Source of the DNA: a methanotrophic endosymbiont of Bathymodiolus puteoserpentis (Logatchev)
GTDB taxonomy: Bacteria; Pseudomonadota; Gammaproteobacteria; Methylococcales; Methylomonadaceae
Assembly (NCBI RefSeq): GCF_900128525.1
Contig: NZ_FQTQ01000064.1
Span: 46,284 to 110,283, forward strand
Direction of reading: 5' to 3'
Length of the DNA stretch: 64,000 bases
In this document: piece after piece, positions 51,266-59,762 of the stretch
Layout: each line of letters opens with the position of its first letter
Position numbering within the stretch: the stretch's first letter is position 1
The notes under the pieces: model-generated
What the model saw: the letters and a program-made list of their open reading frames with translations, nothing else
What the model was told of the DNA's origin: nothing
Databases searched by the model: none
Translations under genes and position numbers: made by a program

Positions 51266-52364
51266 ACTTGATAGTGAAATTGATGTAACGCAATTTTTTA
51301 AATGGTGGGGGCAGGAGTTAGCATTTTTATTGCCGCAAAAAGTACGTGACGCTTTTAAAGCGAAAGGGTTGCTCGTCGTCAAGGTGAGCGGTCTCAGTGC
51401 GACGGTAAGTTATGAGTCTGGTGAGCAGCAAGAGCTACTGGGTAAATTTGAGTGTAATGCGCTAGCAAAAGAAGAGCTGCAGAATTTAATTCAAAGTAAA
51501 GCTCAATATAGAAATGCGCAAGTCGTCTTGCGTGTACCTGACAATTTATCCGTTATTCAAGATATTGTTTTACCTGCTGCGGCTGAATCAAACTTAGCCC
51601 AGGTCATCAGCTATGAATTAGATCGTTATACCCCCTTTACTAAGGAAGAAGTTTATTTTTCTTATATTAAGCAAGGCTCTAAAAAAAATAAGGTACAGCT
51701 ACCTATTCGTTTAGTCTTGGTGAAAAAGGCAACATTAGATGCGATGTATGAGCAATGCCTTAATTTAGGTTTAAAACCTTCTTTTGCCGATTCAGAGATA
51801 CTAAGAGTCAATTTGGCTGAGGCAAGTTCTGCTTATAATTTGCTACCTAAAGCATTATGTTTGAAGGCGGATAAAAAGCCTTTATTCATTATGCTAGGCT
51901 CTCTTTTTATTATGCTTGCTTTGTTTATTGCCTTACTGGTACTGCCTTTAAAAATGGGGAATGAAGGTTTAGATAAACTCAAAAAACATGCCCGGAGTGC
52001 GGAAAAAAGTGCATTAGACATTGAAGACTCTAAAAAGGCAATAGACTATCCTTATCAAGCCACTCAACAAGTGATTGATCATAAAAATAGCTCGCCATCC
52101 ATGATTGAAGTGATTAATACGCTGAGTAAAGTATTAGGCGATGATACTTGGATATCGCAGCTACGTTATAGTAAAAAAACGTTACAATTAACCGGTCAAT
52201 CAGGGAGTGCTTCAAGCCTAATCGCCTCGCTAGAAGGCGTTCCTTTTTTCCATAATGTTACCTTTATATCCCCCGTCACAAAAGATCGACGTAGTGGTTT
52301 AGAGCGCTTTCAAATTTCAACAGACGTTATTAAAAAACAAACGCATGCAAAAGTTGAACGATAA
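51258..52364 (+). CDS. gspL: Type II secretion inner-membrane protein GspL (short, Xps-type)
   Basis: 368 residues. The cytoplasmic N-terminal part, about 1-210, is an actin-like fold piece of the PilM kind (QVVLRVPDNLSVIQDIVLPA, VISYELDRYTPFTKEEVYFS). A membrane helix lies at about 211-232 (FIMLGSLFIMLALFIALLVL) and a periplasmic ferredoxin-like domain follows, about 280-355 (MIEVINTLSKVLGDDTWISQ). GspL links the GspE ATPase to the platform. Recognition is by fold wording and operon order; the family is variable in sequence. It overlaps gspK by 8 and gspM by 20 bases. Confidence 0.86.
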   Translation: MFKLDSEIDVTQFFKWWGQELAFLLPQKVRDAFKAKGLLVVKVSGLSATVSYESGEQQELLGKFECNALAKEELQNLIQSKAQYRNAQVVLRVPDNLSVIQDIVLPAAAESNLAQVISYELDRYTPFTKEEVYFSYIKQGSKKNKVQLPIRLVLVKKATLDAMYEQCLNLGLKPSFADSEILRVNLAEASSAYNLLPKALCLKADKKPLFIMLGSLFIMLALFIALLVLPLKMGNEGLDKLKKHARSAEKSALDIEDSKKAIDYPYQATQQVIDHKNSSPSMIEVINTLSKVLGDDTWISQLRYSKKTLQLTGQSGSASSLIASLEGVPFFHNVTFISPVTKDRRSGLERFQISTDVIKKQTHAKVER

Positions 52365-52929
52365 GCAACAAAGGTGGGTCGCGGCAGGGCTACTAATAAG
52401 TATTATTACGCTTATTGCGGCGACTATTTTTATTCCTTGGTATGGCGCTATTAATAAAACCATGGAAGATATTGATGACTTAGTCTTTCGTATTAAACGC
52501 TATGAGCGCGTTATATCCAGCCGAGATCAAGTTTTAAGCGCGATTGAGCAAGGGCGTACAGATATTCATGCCTTGGGCTATCTGTATACCCAAGAAACAT
52601 TTCCACTAGCAGCAGCTGAATTACAAAAACGACTGAAAGAAATTGTTAATAATGCTGGCGGTGAACTCAGTAGCACTCAAGTTTTGCCTCAGAAAGAAGA
52701 AAATGGCCTCGTCTCTATTGCTGTGAAAGTCAAAGTGGTAGGAAACATGGAAATGCTACGCAGCCTTTTGTATGAAATTGATATTGAAAAGCCTTTGATG
52801 AGTATTGAACATATTAGGATAGTACCGAGTAGCAAGCGATTTGGGAGAAAAAGGCTAAGTGCCGATAAAAGCGGTACAGTCACGATTACACTTGATGTGG
52901 TGGGCTATATGATGAAGGAAACATTATAA
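52345..52929 (+). CDS. gspM: Type II secretion inner-membrane protein GspM (Xps-type)
   Basis: 194 residues. A short cytoplasmic tail, one membrane helix at about 12-31 (AAGLLISIITLIAATIFIPW), then a periplasmic coiled coil and ferredoxin-like domain (ETFPLAAAELQKRLKEIVNN, MEMLRSLLYEIDIEKPLMSI). This matches the second type of GspM found in Xanthomonas-like systems. GspM pairs with GspL in the platform. It overlaps gspL by 20 bases and the next gene by 1 base. Confidence 0.86.
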   Translation: MQKLNDKQQRWVAAGLLISIITLIAATIFIPWYGAINKTMEDIDDLVFRIKRYERVISSRDQVLSAIEQGRTDIHALGYLYTQETFPLAAAELQKRLKEIVNNAGGELSSTQVLPQKEENGLVSIAVKVKVVGNMEMLRSLLYEIDIEKPLMSIEHIRIVPSSKRFGRKRLSADKSGTVTITLDVVGYMMKETL

Positions 52930-53525
52930 TGCGCTTAAAATGGGAATACATGTTAACAGCCGTGTTTTTGACTTTTGCAGTTATATTTCTGCTCTTAATC
53001 GCCTTACAAATTAATTTAGGAAAAAATTACCGCGCTCAAAAACTAGAGGAGTTACGCAATATCCCGAGCGCAGGCTTCAATGTCGAGGATATCCCCAGTT
53101 ATCACTTTAACTACAAAGTGATAGGTGACTATACTGAGATTGTGCAACGTCCTTTATTTTTTAAAAGCCGAGAGCCTATTGTTATTGAAGAAATTGAGGC
53201 CGAGTCTGCTGAAGAAGCAAAGGCTAAGGCTGAGGCACTTGAGGATATTGGTATAGATTTAGTGGGTATTATCAAAACACCTGAAGGCGAATTCGCTTTA
53301 TTCCAAAACCCTAAAGCTAAATCCCATGCAGAAAAATTTCAGCGGCTTGCTCAAGGTGATGAAATCAACGGCTGGCAGCTTAAAGAAATACAAAATGATC
53401 GCGTTATTATTATTGCGGGTGGGGAAGATAAAGTGCTTCTTTTATCTAAACCACGCCCCCATACGCCAGCAAAAAAAACAAAACGACGTAGAGCTAACCC
53501 TTTTAATAGACAAACTAAAAAGTAA
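52929..53525 (+). CDS. gspN: XpsN/GspC-like type II secretion protein
   Basis: 198 residues. One N-terminal membrane helix (about 8-28, MLTAVFLTFAVIFLLLIALQ), then a linker with IVQRPLFFKSREPIVIEE, which resembles the homology region of GspC (RPLF), and a small beta domain: DLVGIIKTPEGEFALFQN, FQRLAQGDEINGWQLKEIQ. The C-terminus is basic (KKTKRRRANPFNRQTKK). In the Xanthomonas xps cluster the gene at this place is xpsN, which does the work of GspC in linking the platform to the secretin. It sits between gspM (one-base overlap) and gspD. Confidence 0.78.
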   Translation: MRLKWEYMLTAVFLTFAVIFLLLIALQINLGKNYRAQKLEELRNIPSAGFNVEDIPSYHFNYKVIGDYTEIVQRPLFFKSREPIVIEEIEAESAEEAKAKAEALEDIGIDLVGIIKTPEGEFALFQNPKAKSHAEKFQRLAQGDEINGWQLKEIQNDRVIIIAGGEDKVLLLSKPRPHTPAKKTKRRRANPFNRQTKK

Positions 53526-53527
53526 GC

Positions 53528-55834
53528 ATGAATTTCTCCTTAAAGCGCATAAATTTTCTCAGCCTATTAGTTATTGGTAGTGTCTCTTTAACAGCTTGTG
53601 AGACCTTAGATAAAATTCATTTAGGACCAAGATTAGGCATTAAAATACCCATTGAAGAAAAAACAGATCAAGAGCGCTCTAAATCTTCAAGTGCGACGGA
53701 TAGCACTATAAAAAAAGAGGTGGTATTTGCGCAATTAGATAATAGCGACGACATCAAAACTGATGCACAGACAATTACCAAAAAGACCTTTATAGGTAGC
53801 GGTCGGTTTATAAAGCAAGGCTCTAAAAAAACCGCTATTCAAGCTGCAGGTAAAGGTAAGTACTCAATTAATTTTGATGCCGCTGATCTAAGTGAAGTTT
53901 GTAAAATCATTCTTAGCGATATGCTGCAAGAGAATTATCTGCTAAGTCCTAAAGTGAAAGGAACCGTCACCTTACAAACCACTAAGCCTTTGTTTAAAGA
54001 GGACCTTCTACCCACACTAGAAATGCTATTGCGAGTCAATGGTGCGGTGCTTATTAAACGTGATGGGCTCTATAGAATTGAGCCTGATGTTAGCGGGGTT
54101 CATGTAGCTGATAGCTCTTTGTTAGGGAGTGAAAAAATAGGTGCTGGTTTTCAAATAAAAATAATCCCGCTGAGATATGTCGGTGCCGTTGATATGGCTG
54201 AGATTATTACGCCTGTTCTGCCAAGTAAATCTATTATTAAAGTTGATCCCGCGCGTAATTTATTATTAGTCGCAGGAACACGCAGTGAATTAGAAAAAAT
54301 AATTAATTTAGTCAATACATTCGATGTCAATTTTATAGCGGGAATGTCATTTGGTTTGTACCCCTTAGAAAATACAGAAGTTGAGAGTACCGTTGCCGAT
54401 ATAGAGAAAATTTTTAATGAAGGAGAAAAAAACCCGCTCTCTGGTATGTTGCGTTTTATTAGCATTAAGCATTTGAATGCAATTTTAGTTATAACCAAGC
54501 AAAAAGCGTATCTAAGAGAAGCTGAAAAATGGATTGATAGACTAGACAAGCAAAATGGTGTTATTGGTGAGGGCGGTATTATTGTTTACCGAGTACAGCA
54601 TGTTGATGCAACTGAGTTGGCCACGACACTCACTTCGGTGATTAGTGGTATCGCACCAACCCAAAGTAAAGCAGTGTCCGTGGCTCCTGGCCAAAGAATT
54701 GGCTCTATTACGAATAAATCTTCAAAATCGAGGCAAGTAGCAAAAGTCACAAGGAGCAGTAGCAATGGCAATACCTCACTAGATGGCGTAACGATTATTG
54801 CAGACGAACCTAATAATGCTTTAATTATTATGGCTCAGCCACAGCAATATCGGATGTTACGAAAAGTAATTAAGCATTTAGATGTGATGCCTTTGCAGGT
54901 CTTATTGGACGCAACGATTGTTGCTGTGAATTTAACTGAAAATTTAGAATATGGAGTGAAGTGGCTATTTAAAAATAGTGGACCGGATGGGCTAGAAGGG
55001 ATAGGTATTATAGGAACTGTTGCACAGGGAGCTACTGCAGCGGCTACGGGTGGTTTATCTTATGGTCTAACGCGGGGTACAGATGATATTCGTATGGTGT
55101 TTAATGCTTTAGCGGAAGATAATAAATTAAATGTTTTATCCGCACCTTCGATAATGGTGCTTAATAACCAGGAAGCAAGTATTAAGGTGGGAGACCAGAT
55201 CCCTATTAGAACGTCTCAGTCTACGAATACCAATGGAGGGGGGGTAAATCCCATTCAAACTAGCCCAATTCAAATGGTCGATACAGGTGTTATTTTAAAA
55301 ATAAAACCAAGAGTTAATGCAACAGGCGTCGTTATTTTAGAGATTGAACAAAGTGTGAATACGCCGAAAACAAATAGCGCTTCGAATATTGATTCCCCTG
55401 CTATTTTGAAGCGAGAGATAAAAAGTACTGTTGCCGTTGTTAATGGTGAAAGCGTAGTCTTAGGTGGGTTAATTTCTGAAACACACACCTTTTCTAATAC
55501 AGGTGTGCCTTTCTTAAAAGATATTCCTTATATAGGCTGGCTATTTGGTACGCAAGGGAAAAAGATTGAGAAAAATGAATTAATTGTTGTTATCACTCCA
55601 AGGGTCGTCGTGAATGAGTTTGATGCCAGAAAAGTAACCGATGAATTTAAACGTAAACTGACGGGGATATATTATGATGAAGATGAGTTTACTCCTAGCG
55701 CGAGTCAATTATTAAGAGGTTACGATGGGCTTGAGATTCAAACAAAAGAAGAAAGAACAGAGCCTTTAGAGCATAGGATAAAGCCATGGGAAGAGGAGCC
55801 TAGTAAACAGCCTGTATCTTCATCGACAAATTGA
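53528..55834 (+). CDS. gspD: Type II secretion outer-membrane secretin GspD
   Basis: 768 residues. Lipoprotein signal with lipobox LTAC (MNFSLKRINFLSLLVIGSVS then LTAC), so it is lipidated. Periplasmic N0-N3 domains follow (INFDAADLSEVCKIILSDML, IKIIPLRYVGAVDMAEIITP, GGIIVYRVQHVDATELATTL). The secretin core has MPLQVLLDATIVAVNLTENL, LSAPSIMVLNNQEASIKVGD and VVLGGLISETHTFSNTGVPF then LKDIPYIGWLFGT. The protein forms the outer-membrane exit channel. Its S-domain-like C-terminus is short. Last gene of the operon. Confidence 0.95.
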   Translation: MNFSLKRINFLSLLVIGSVSLTACETLDKIHLGPRLGIKIPIEEKTDQERSKSSSATDSTIKKEVVFAQLDNSDDIKTDAQTITKKTFIGSGRFIKQGSKKTAIQAAGKGKYSINFDAADLSEVCKIILSDMLQENYLLSPKVKGTVTLQTTKPLFKEDLLPTLEMLLRVNGAVLIKRDGLYRIEPDVSGVHVADSSLLGSEKIGAGFQIKIIPLRYVGAVDMAEIITPVLPSKSIIKVDPARNLLLVAGTRSELEKIINLVNTFDVNFIAGMSFGLYPLENTEVESTVADIEKIFNEGEKNPLSGMLRFISIKHLNAILVITKQKAYLREAEKWIDRLDKQNGVIGEGGIIVYRVQHVDATELATTLTSVISGIAPTQSKAVSVAPGQRIGSITNKSSKSRQVAKVTRSSSNGNTSLDGVTIIADEPNNALIIMAQPQQYRMLRKVIKHLDVMPLQVLLDATIVAVNLTENLEYGVKWLFKNSGPDGLEGIGIIGTVAQGATAAATGGLSYGLTRGTDDIRMVFNALAEDNKLNVLSAPSIMVLNNQEASIKVGDQIPIRTSQSTNTNGGGVNPIQTSPIQMVDTGVILKIKPRVNATGVVILEIEQSVNTPKTNSASNIDSPAILKREIKSTVAVVNGESVVLGGLISETHTFSNTGVPFLKDIPYIGWLFGTQGKKIEKNELIVVITPRVVVNEFDARKVTDEFKRKLTGIYYDEDEFTPSASQLLRGYDGLEIQTKEERTEPLEHRIKPWEEEPSKQPVSSSTN

Positions 55835-56148
55835 TAAGGTGTATTATTTATTCGCGTTTTAGAGTTGTTCTTTAAGTTTGCAAAGAAAAGTAGGCTAATT
55901 CTAAAGTATGGCTGATAGCCTACGTTTATTTCTAAGGGCCGGGGATGAAATAAAACCCGAAACGCGACAAAAAGACAAGTCAGTTTTTTTTGGGGGGATA
56001 AAATTCTCAGACCTTAAGTTACATACTTTCAGTTTTTCGGTAGAGCTGCTATCATTTTAGGGCCCGCACAAGGAGACTTAACTATCTAAGTTTTGTGTAA
56101 GGCCAGGGTTTGGCTGTATTTGATGTGTCGCTAGGGGGAGCCTCTATT
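55835..56148. other. Intergenic region after gspD
   Basis: 314 bases, no gene supported. A perfect 8-base inverted repeat GTAGGCTA (55890-55897)/TAGCCTAC (55916-55923) with an 18-base loop may help end the gsp transcript. A run of T followed by G (about 55985-55996) is present, but no paired stem precedes it on the + strand. Confidence 0.4.
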
Positions 56149-57864
56149 TTAGTTCATCTGATGATGGTATAAGGGGTCACGGGTTGTGAAAAAATAAGGA
56201 TAATTTTGCATTAGTAGGGCCTTATCTCTCTCAGGTAAAATTAGTTGGTAAGGTTCCATAGGTAAATATAATAAGGAAATTCCGCCATCAGCCACGAGTC
56301 GTAGCTGATGTGTTTTTAGTTCTAATGCCAGCCCTATCAACCAGGCTTGAATACTGGCATAGTGCTCAAGTTTTTCTAAATAGGGGCGTATTTTTTTTGC
56401 TTTAACTAAATTGATTAATGGCGAATTGATTGAGATATTTCTGGGTAATGCTCCATAAGCCCCCATACCATCTAGATCTTTGGGCCAGTCACGTAATGGG
56501 TAGCAGCATAAACTATGTTGGTAGGCCAAGCCACAGTGATCGACTTGGTTATTTTTGTGGCTAATTTTTGCGGTACTTAAGGCGACACCAGAAGGGATTA
56601 AGTTATTGCACAGGTTAAATAATTGTTTAGTCTCAGTAAACTGTACTAAAGGCGATAGCAGTAAAATATAATCTGATTGGCAGTGCTTAATCAGGCGATG
56701 TAATGCACACCCCGCCTTTTCGTTGGCGGGTAGGGATAGCTGTGATGTTATCGTCACTCCTTGTTGTAGCGCTAGATTATGTGAGGCATTTTCTTGTGTG
56801 GAGAGAAAAATAGTATCAATCTTAGGCTTCCCTATGGCTCTAATAATTTGGTAGCTACCTAGCCAAGAATGTTTAGGGTGGCTTGCTAGTCCATGTTCAT
56901 CTCGTCTTACCAGTGCCGAGTTCAAGGCGCGTAAGGCAGCATCATAAGCATAAGTTTTATTTTCAGGATTTAGAGCGACCGAATCAGCTGATTGACGCCA
57001 TGAATATAAGATACGTGGAATATGCCTGATGTTAGAGCTGAGTTCTGCTAAACGTAGGTATAAATCATGGTCTTGAGACCCTTCAAAACCCATTCGAAAA
57101 CCTCCTGCTTGCTCTATTAAGCTGCGCCGAATCACTGATAAATGCAGGATATAATTATAAGTCAGCAGTAATTCAGGAGACCAAGCAGGCTTTGCATGTA
57201 GACAACAGCGCAAGCCAGAGCTATCAAGCTTGTCATTATCGGAGTAAACCCAGTCAGTGTCAGGCTGTTGATTGAGCAGTTTAACCACCTCATATAATGC
57301 TTCAGGTGCTAAATAGTCATCATGATCAAGTAAGGCGATATACTCGCCCTCACTTAGGGAAAATACTTCTTGACTCGTGGCAGTAATGCCTTGATTATCA
57401 TCGCGTAAAATTAATTTAACTTGATCAGGAAAGCGATTTTTAAAGGCAGTGAGTGCTTCTTTGATAGCGGGCATCTCGCTACCATCTTCTACAATGCAAA
57501 GTTGCCAATGTGGGTATAATTGTCTTGCAACAGAGTCTAAACAAGCGTGCAGCTGTTCTATTTCCACTTTAAAAACAGTGAGCTGTATGCTTATTAAGGG
57601 TTTATATGACCAATATTTAATGCTTCGTTGTCGCTGGCGTTTTTCTATACAACTTAAAAAACTATGCTTCCATAGATAGCGCGTATAGTTGGGATCCGCA
57701 CTTTGATAAGTCTGCACGGTATAAGCGCAGTCACAATACATTAATTTATTTAACCACGAGGGGCTAGTTGATCTGCCAGTACTTAGATTGTAGCCGCGAT
57801 GCCAAAGGCATTGTTTTAATAATGGATCATTTAGGCGCAAAAAAAGTTTACGAAACAGGTTCAT
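56149..57864 (-). CDS. Family 2 glycosyltransferase
   Basis: 571 residues. An N-terminal segment of about 88 residues of unknown role precedes the GT2 (GT-A fold) domain, about 88-330: SVARQLYPHWQLCIVEDGSE, LILRDDNQGITATSQEVF, EYIALLDHDDYLAPEALYEV with the metal-binding DHD at 180-182, FEGSQDHDLYLRLAE with the catalytic aspartate region. About 230 C-terminal residues follow without a recognised domain. It transfers an unknown sugar in a surface polysaccharide. Its start overlaps the GT4 stop by one base. Cytoplasmic; no membrane helix seen. Confidence 0.88.
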   Translation of the reverse strand: MNLFRKLFLRLNDPLLKQCLWHRGYNLSTGRSTSPSWLNKLMYCDCAYTVQTYQSADPNYTRYLWKHSFLSCIEKRQRQRSIKYWSYKPLISIQLTVFKVEIEQLHACLDSVARQLYPHWQLCIVEDGSEMPAIKEALTAFKNRFPDQVKLILRDDNQGITATSQEVFSLSEGEYIALLDHDDYLAPEALYEVVKLLNQQPDTDWVYSDNDKLDSSGLRCCLHAKPAWSPELLLTYNYILHLSVIRRSLIEQAGGFRMGFEGSQDHDLYLRLAELSSNIRHIPRILYSWRQSADSVALNPENKTYAYDAALRALNSALVRRDEHGLASHPKHSWLGSYQIIRAIGKPKIDTIFLSTQENASHNLALQQGVTITSQLSLPANEKAGCALHRLIKHCQSDYILLLSPLVQFTETKQLFNLCNNLIPSGVALSTAKISHKNNQVDHCGLAYQHSLCCYPLRDWPKDLDGMGAYGALPRNISINSPLINLVKAKKIRPYLEKLEHYASIQAWLIGLALELKTHQLRLVADGGISLLYLPMEPYQLILPERDKALLMQNYPYFFTTRDPLYHHQMN

Positions 57865-59675
57865 TATTCGCAGTTTAATAACTGTTGATACAAGGCAAGT
57901 AGCTCAGTATACGTTTGCTGGTGATGGTGATTTGTACGTATATAGTGACGCATATTTATGCCAGCTTGTAGCCTTTTCTCAGAATCAATAAGATAAGGCC
58001 AAATAGCATCGGCAAATTTTTGAGCAAGTGGCGCAGTATTGGGGATGAGAAACTCTGGGGGTAATAACTCATTTTGCGCTCCAACATCAGTAAAAAATAT
58101 CGGAGTTTGCATGGCCATTGCTTCATAACTGACTAAGGCTAGCCCTTCATTAGCCGATGGCATCATAAGGACATCACAGTCTTGATAAATGGGGCGAGTA
58201 TCATTCACCTGTGGATGTAATAGAATGCAGGTATCTGCTGCACGCTGGATAGCCTGCTTAATCTCTTGCTCTAATAAACCACTACCGGTCATGACAAAAA
58301 TAAGAGCTTGAGTTTGTTGTGTTTCTTGCCAGCGTTGCTGTAACAGTTGCGCCGACTTAATAAATTCTAGAGGTTGTTTTTGCTCACTAAAACGGCCAAT
58401 AAAACCGACAACGCAAGCATTATCAGGAATATTTAGGGCTTTCTTCATTTGACCTTTTTCGATTAATCCAGGATTAAAATAATCACTATCAACATTAAGG
58501 TAGGTCACCGAAATTTTTTTCTCAGGTATGCACCAGCGCTGCATTAGAAAGTTTTTTAAATAATAACTGATAATATGATGATGATTAATAAAGGCTTCAA
58601 AATTTCTAGCGGAAGCTTCAACATATCCCCCTTCATTAGGTGGTAGCTCAATAATATGTAATGAATCGAGTATTTGTAATTGTGGGTGGAATCGGCGAAT
58701 ATGATAAAGTGCTTCGTATGCTTGAGCTGCATGATGTAAATGCATAAGGCGAATCTGTCGACTACGAATTAAGTATTCATAAAAAATTGCCATCATTGAT
58801 TGAGGTAAAAAACTTGGTAAGTGAAAAATAGCTTCAACTTGATCGGCAATCTCACTACTCCAATGATTAAACGAAGGAATATCCGTCGTAACATAGATTG
58901 CATAATGTTCTTTAGGAAGAGACTTAATCAAATCAATCGCAAATTTTTCCGCGCCTCCCAGTTCCAACCAGTGTGTCGCAATTAATATGGGAATGCGTTG
59001 CTTATGGTTAATCACCTCTGCATTTAAGTGAAGTTCTGGGCGTATAAATTTAGCAGGCCATGATCTTTTAAGGGCGAGAGCATTTTTATTTAAGGAGGCT
59101 TTATCTTTTTTCGGAAAAGTCGCTAACTCACGTAACGCATCGACTTTACGCTTTAAAAATAACTTTTGCTCTAAAGATAGCTTATTTTTTAGTGTGCGTA
59201 AGAAAGATAATGGGGGAGCGGTGTTAGCCGTCTCGCTCGTCAGTAGTGCGTGCGAAAAGCAGAGTGTTTTATAGGATAAATGTATTTCTGACTCTATGCC
59301 TGATTTACGGCTAAGACTAATAAACCCTTGTTGAATAGCCTCTGCCGGTGCATCAAGTGCTAATAATTGCAGGGGTGATTTTATATTAATAGACGTAAAT
59401 AATGGCCAGATGATTGTGTTATATTCAGGGTGCGCCAATAATGCCCAAGTCATTTGTTCTAATAAATTGGGAGCCGCACAAGGTATGCGCTCATTCAAAT
59501 GTGTAAAATTTAAAAAAAAACTATTATCTTTAGGTTCAGACCCAATACGCATAGATTGTTGGGCCAAAAAGTTGCGCCAGTTTAAAGGTAACTGACCTTG
59601 TTGTGCTAGACTCAATATACAATGTATAGGAAGGGCACTTTCAATTGTATGGTTAATCATTGCAAGTTCAGTCAT
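57864..59675 (-). CDS. Family 4 glycosyltransferase with a long unassigned N-terminus
   Basis: 603 residues. The first about 225 residues match nothing I recognise. The GT4 (GT-B) part, about 228-600, shows ILIATHWLELGGAEKFAIDL, VVGFIGRFSEQKQPLEFIKS, ILLHPQVNDTRPIYQDCDVL and the E-x7-E site region MMPSANEGLALVSYEAMAMQ. It is a retaining nucleotide-sugar transferase for an exopolysaccharide, capsule or related glycan. It lies upstream of and coupled to the GT2 gene. The hydrolase remnant ends 87 bases upstream of its start on the same strand. Confidence 0.88.
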   Translation of the reverse strand: MTELAMINHTIESALPIHCILSLAQQGQLPLNWRNFLAQQSMRIGSEPKDNSFFLNFTHLNERIPCAAPNLLEQMTWALLAHPEYNTIIWPLFTSINIKSPLQLLALDAPAEAIQQGFISLSRKSGIESEIHLSYKTLCFSHALLTSETANTAPPLSFLRTLKNKLSLEQKLFLKRKVDALRELATFPKKDKASLNKNALALKRSWPAKFIRPELHLNAEVINHKQRIPILIATHWLELGGAEKFAIDLIKSLPKEHYAIYVTTDIPSFNHWSSEIADQVEAIFHLPSFLPQSMMAIFYEYLIRSRQIRLMHLHHAAQAYEALYHIRRFHPQLQILDSLHIIELPPNEGGYVEASARNFEAFINHHHIISYYLKNFLMQRWCIPEKKISVTYLNVDSDYFNPGLIEKGQMKKALNIPDNACVVGFIGRFSEQKQPLEFIKSAQLLQQRWQETQQTQALIFVMTGSGLLEQEIKQAIQRAADTCILLHPQVNDTRPIYQDCDVLMMPSANEGLALVSYEAMAMQTPIFFTDVGAQNELLPPEFLIPNTAPLAQKFADAIWPYLIDSEKRLQAGINMRHYIRTNHHHQQTYTELLALYQQLLNCE

Positions 59676-59762
59676 AGTCTTTTGCGTAGAGCTAAGTAAA
59701 GGTTTGGAGTGAAAGCCTTACTAACAATATTGGCTCGAATTTTCTTTGTCAGCACCTGGGCA

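Noticed and set aside
55835..56148. Cyclic-di-GMP riboswitch near the T2SS and glycosyltransferase genes
   Set aside because: The conserved GEMM core was not found on either strand.
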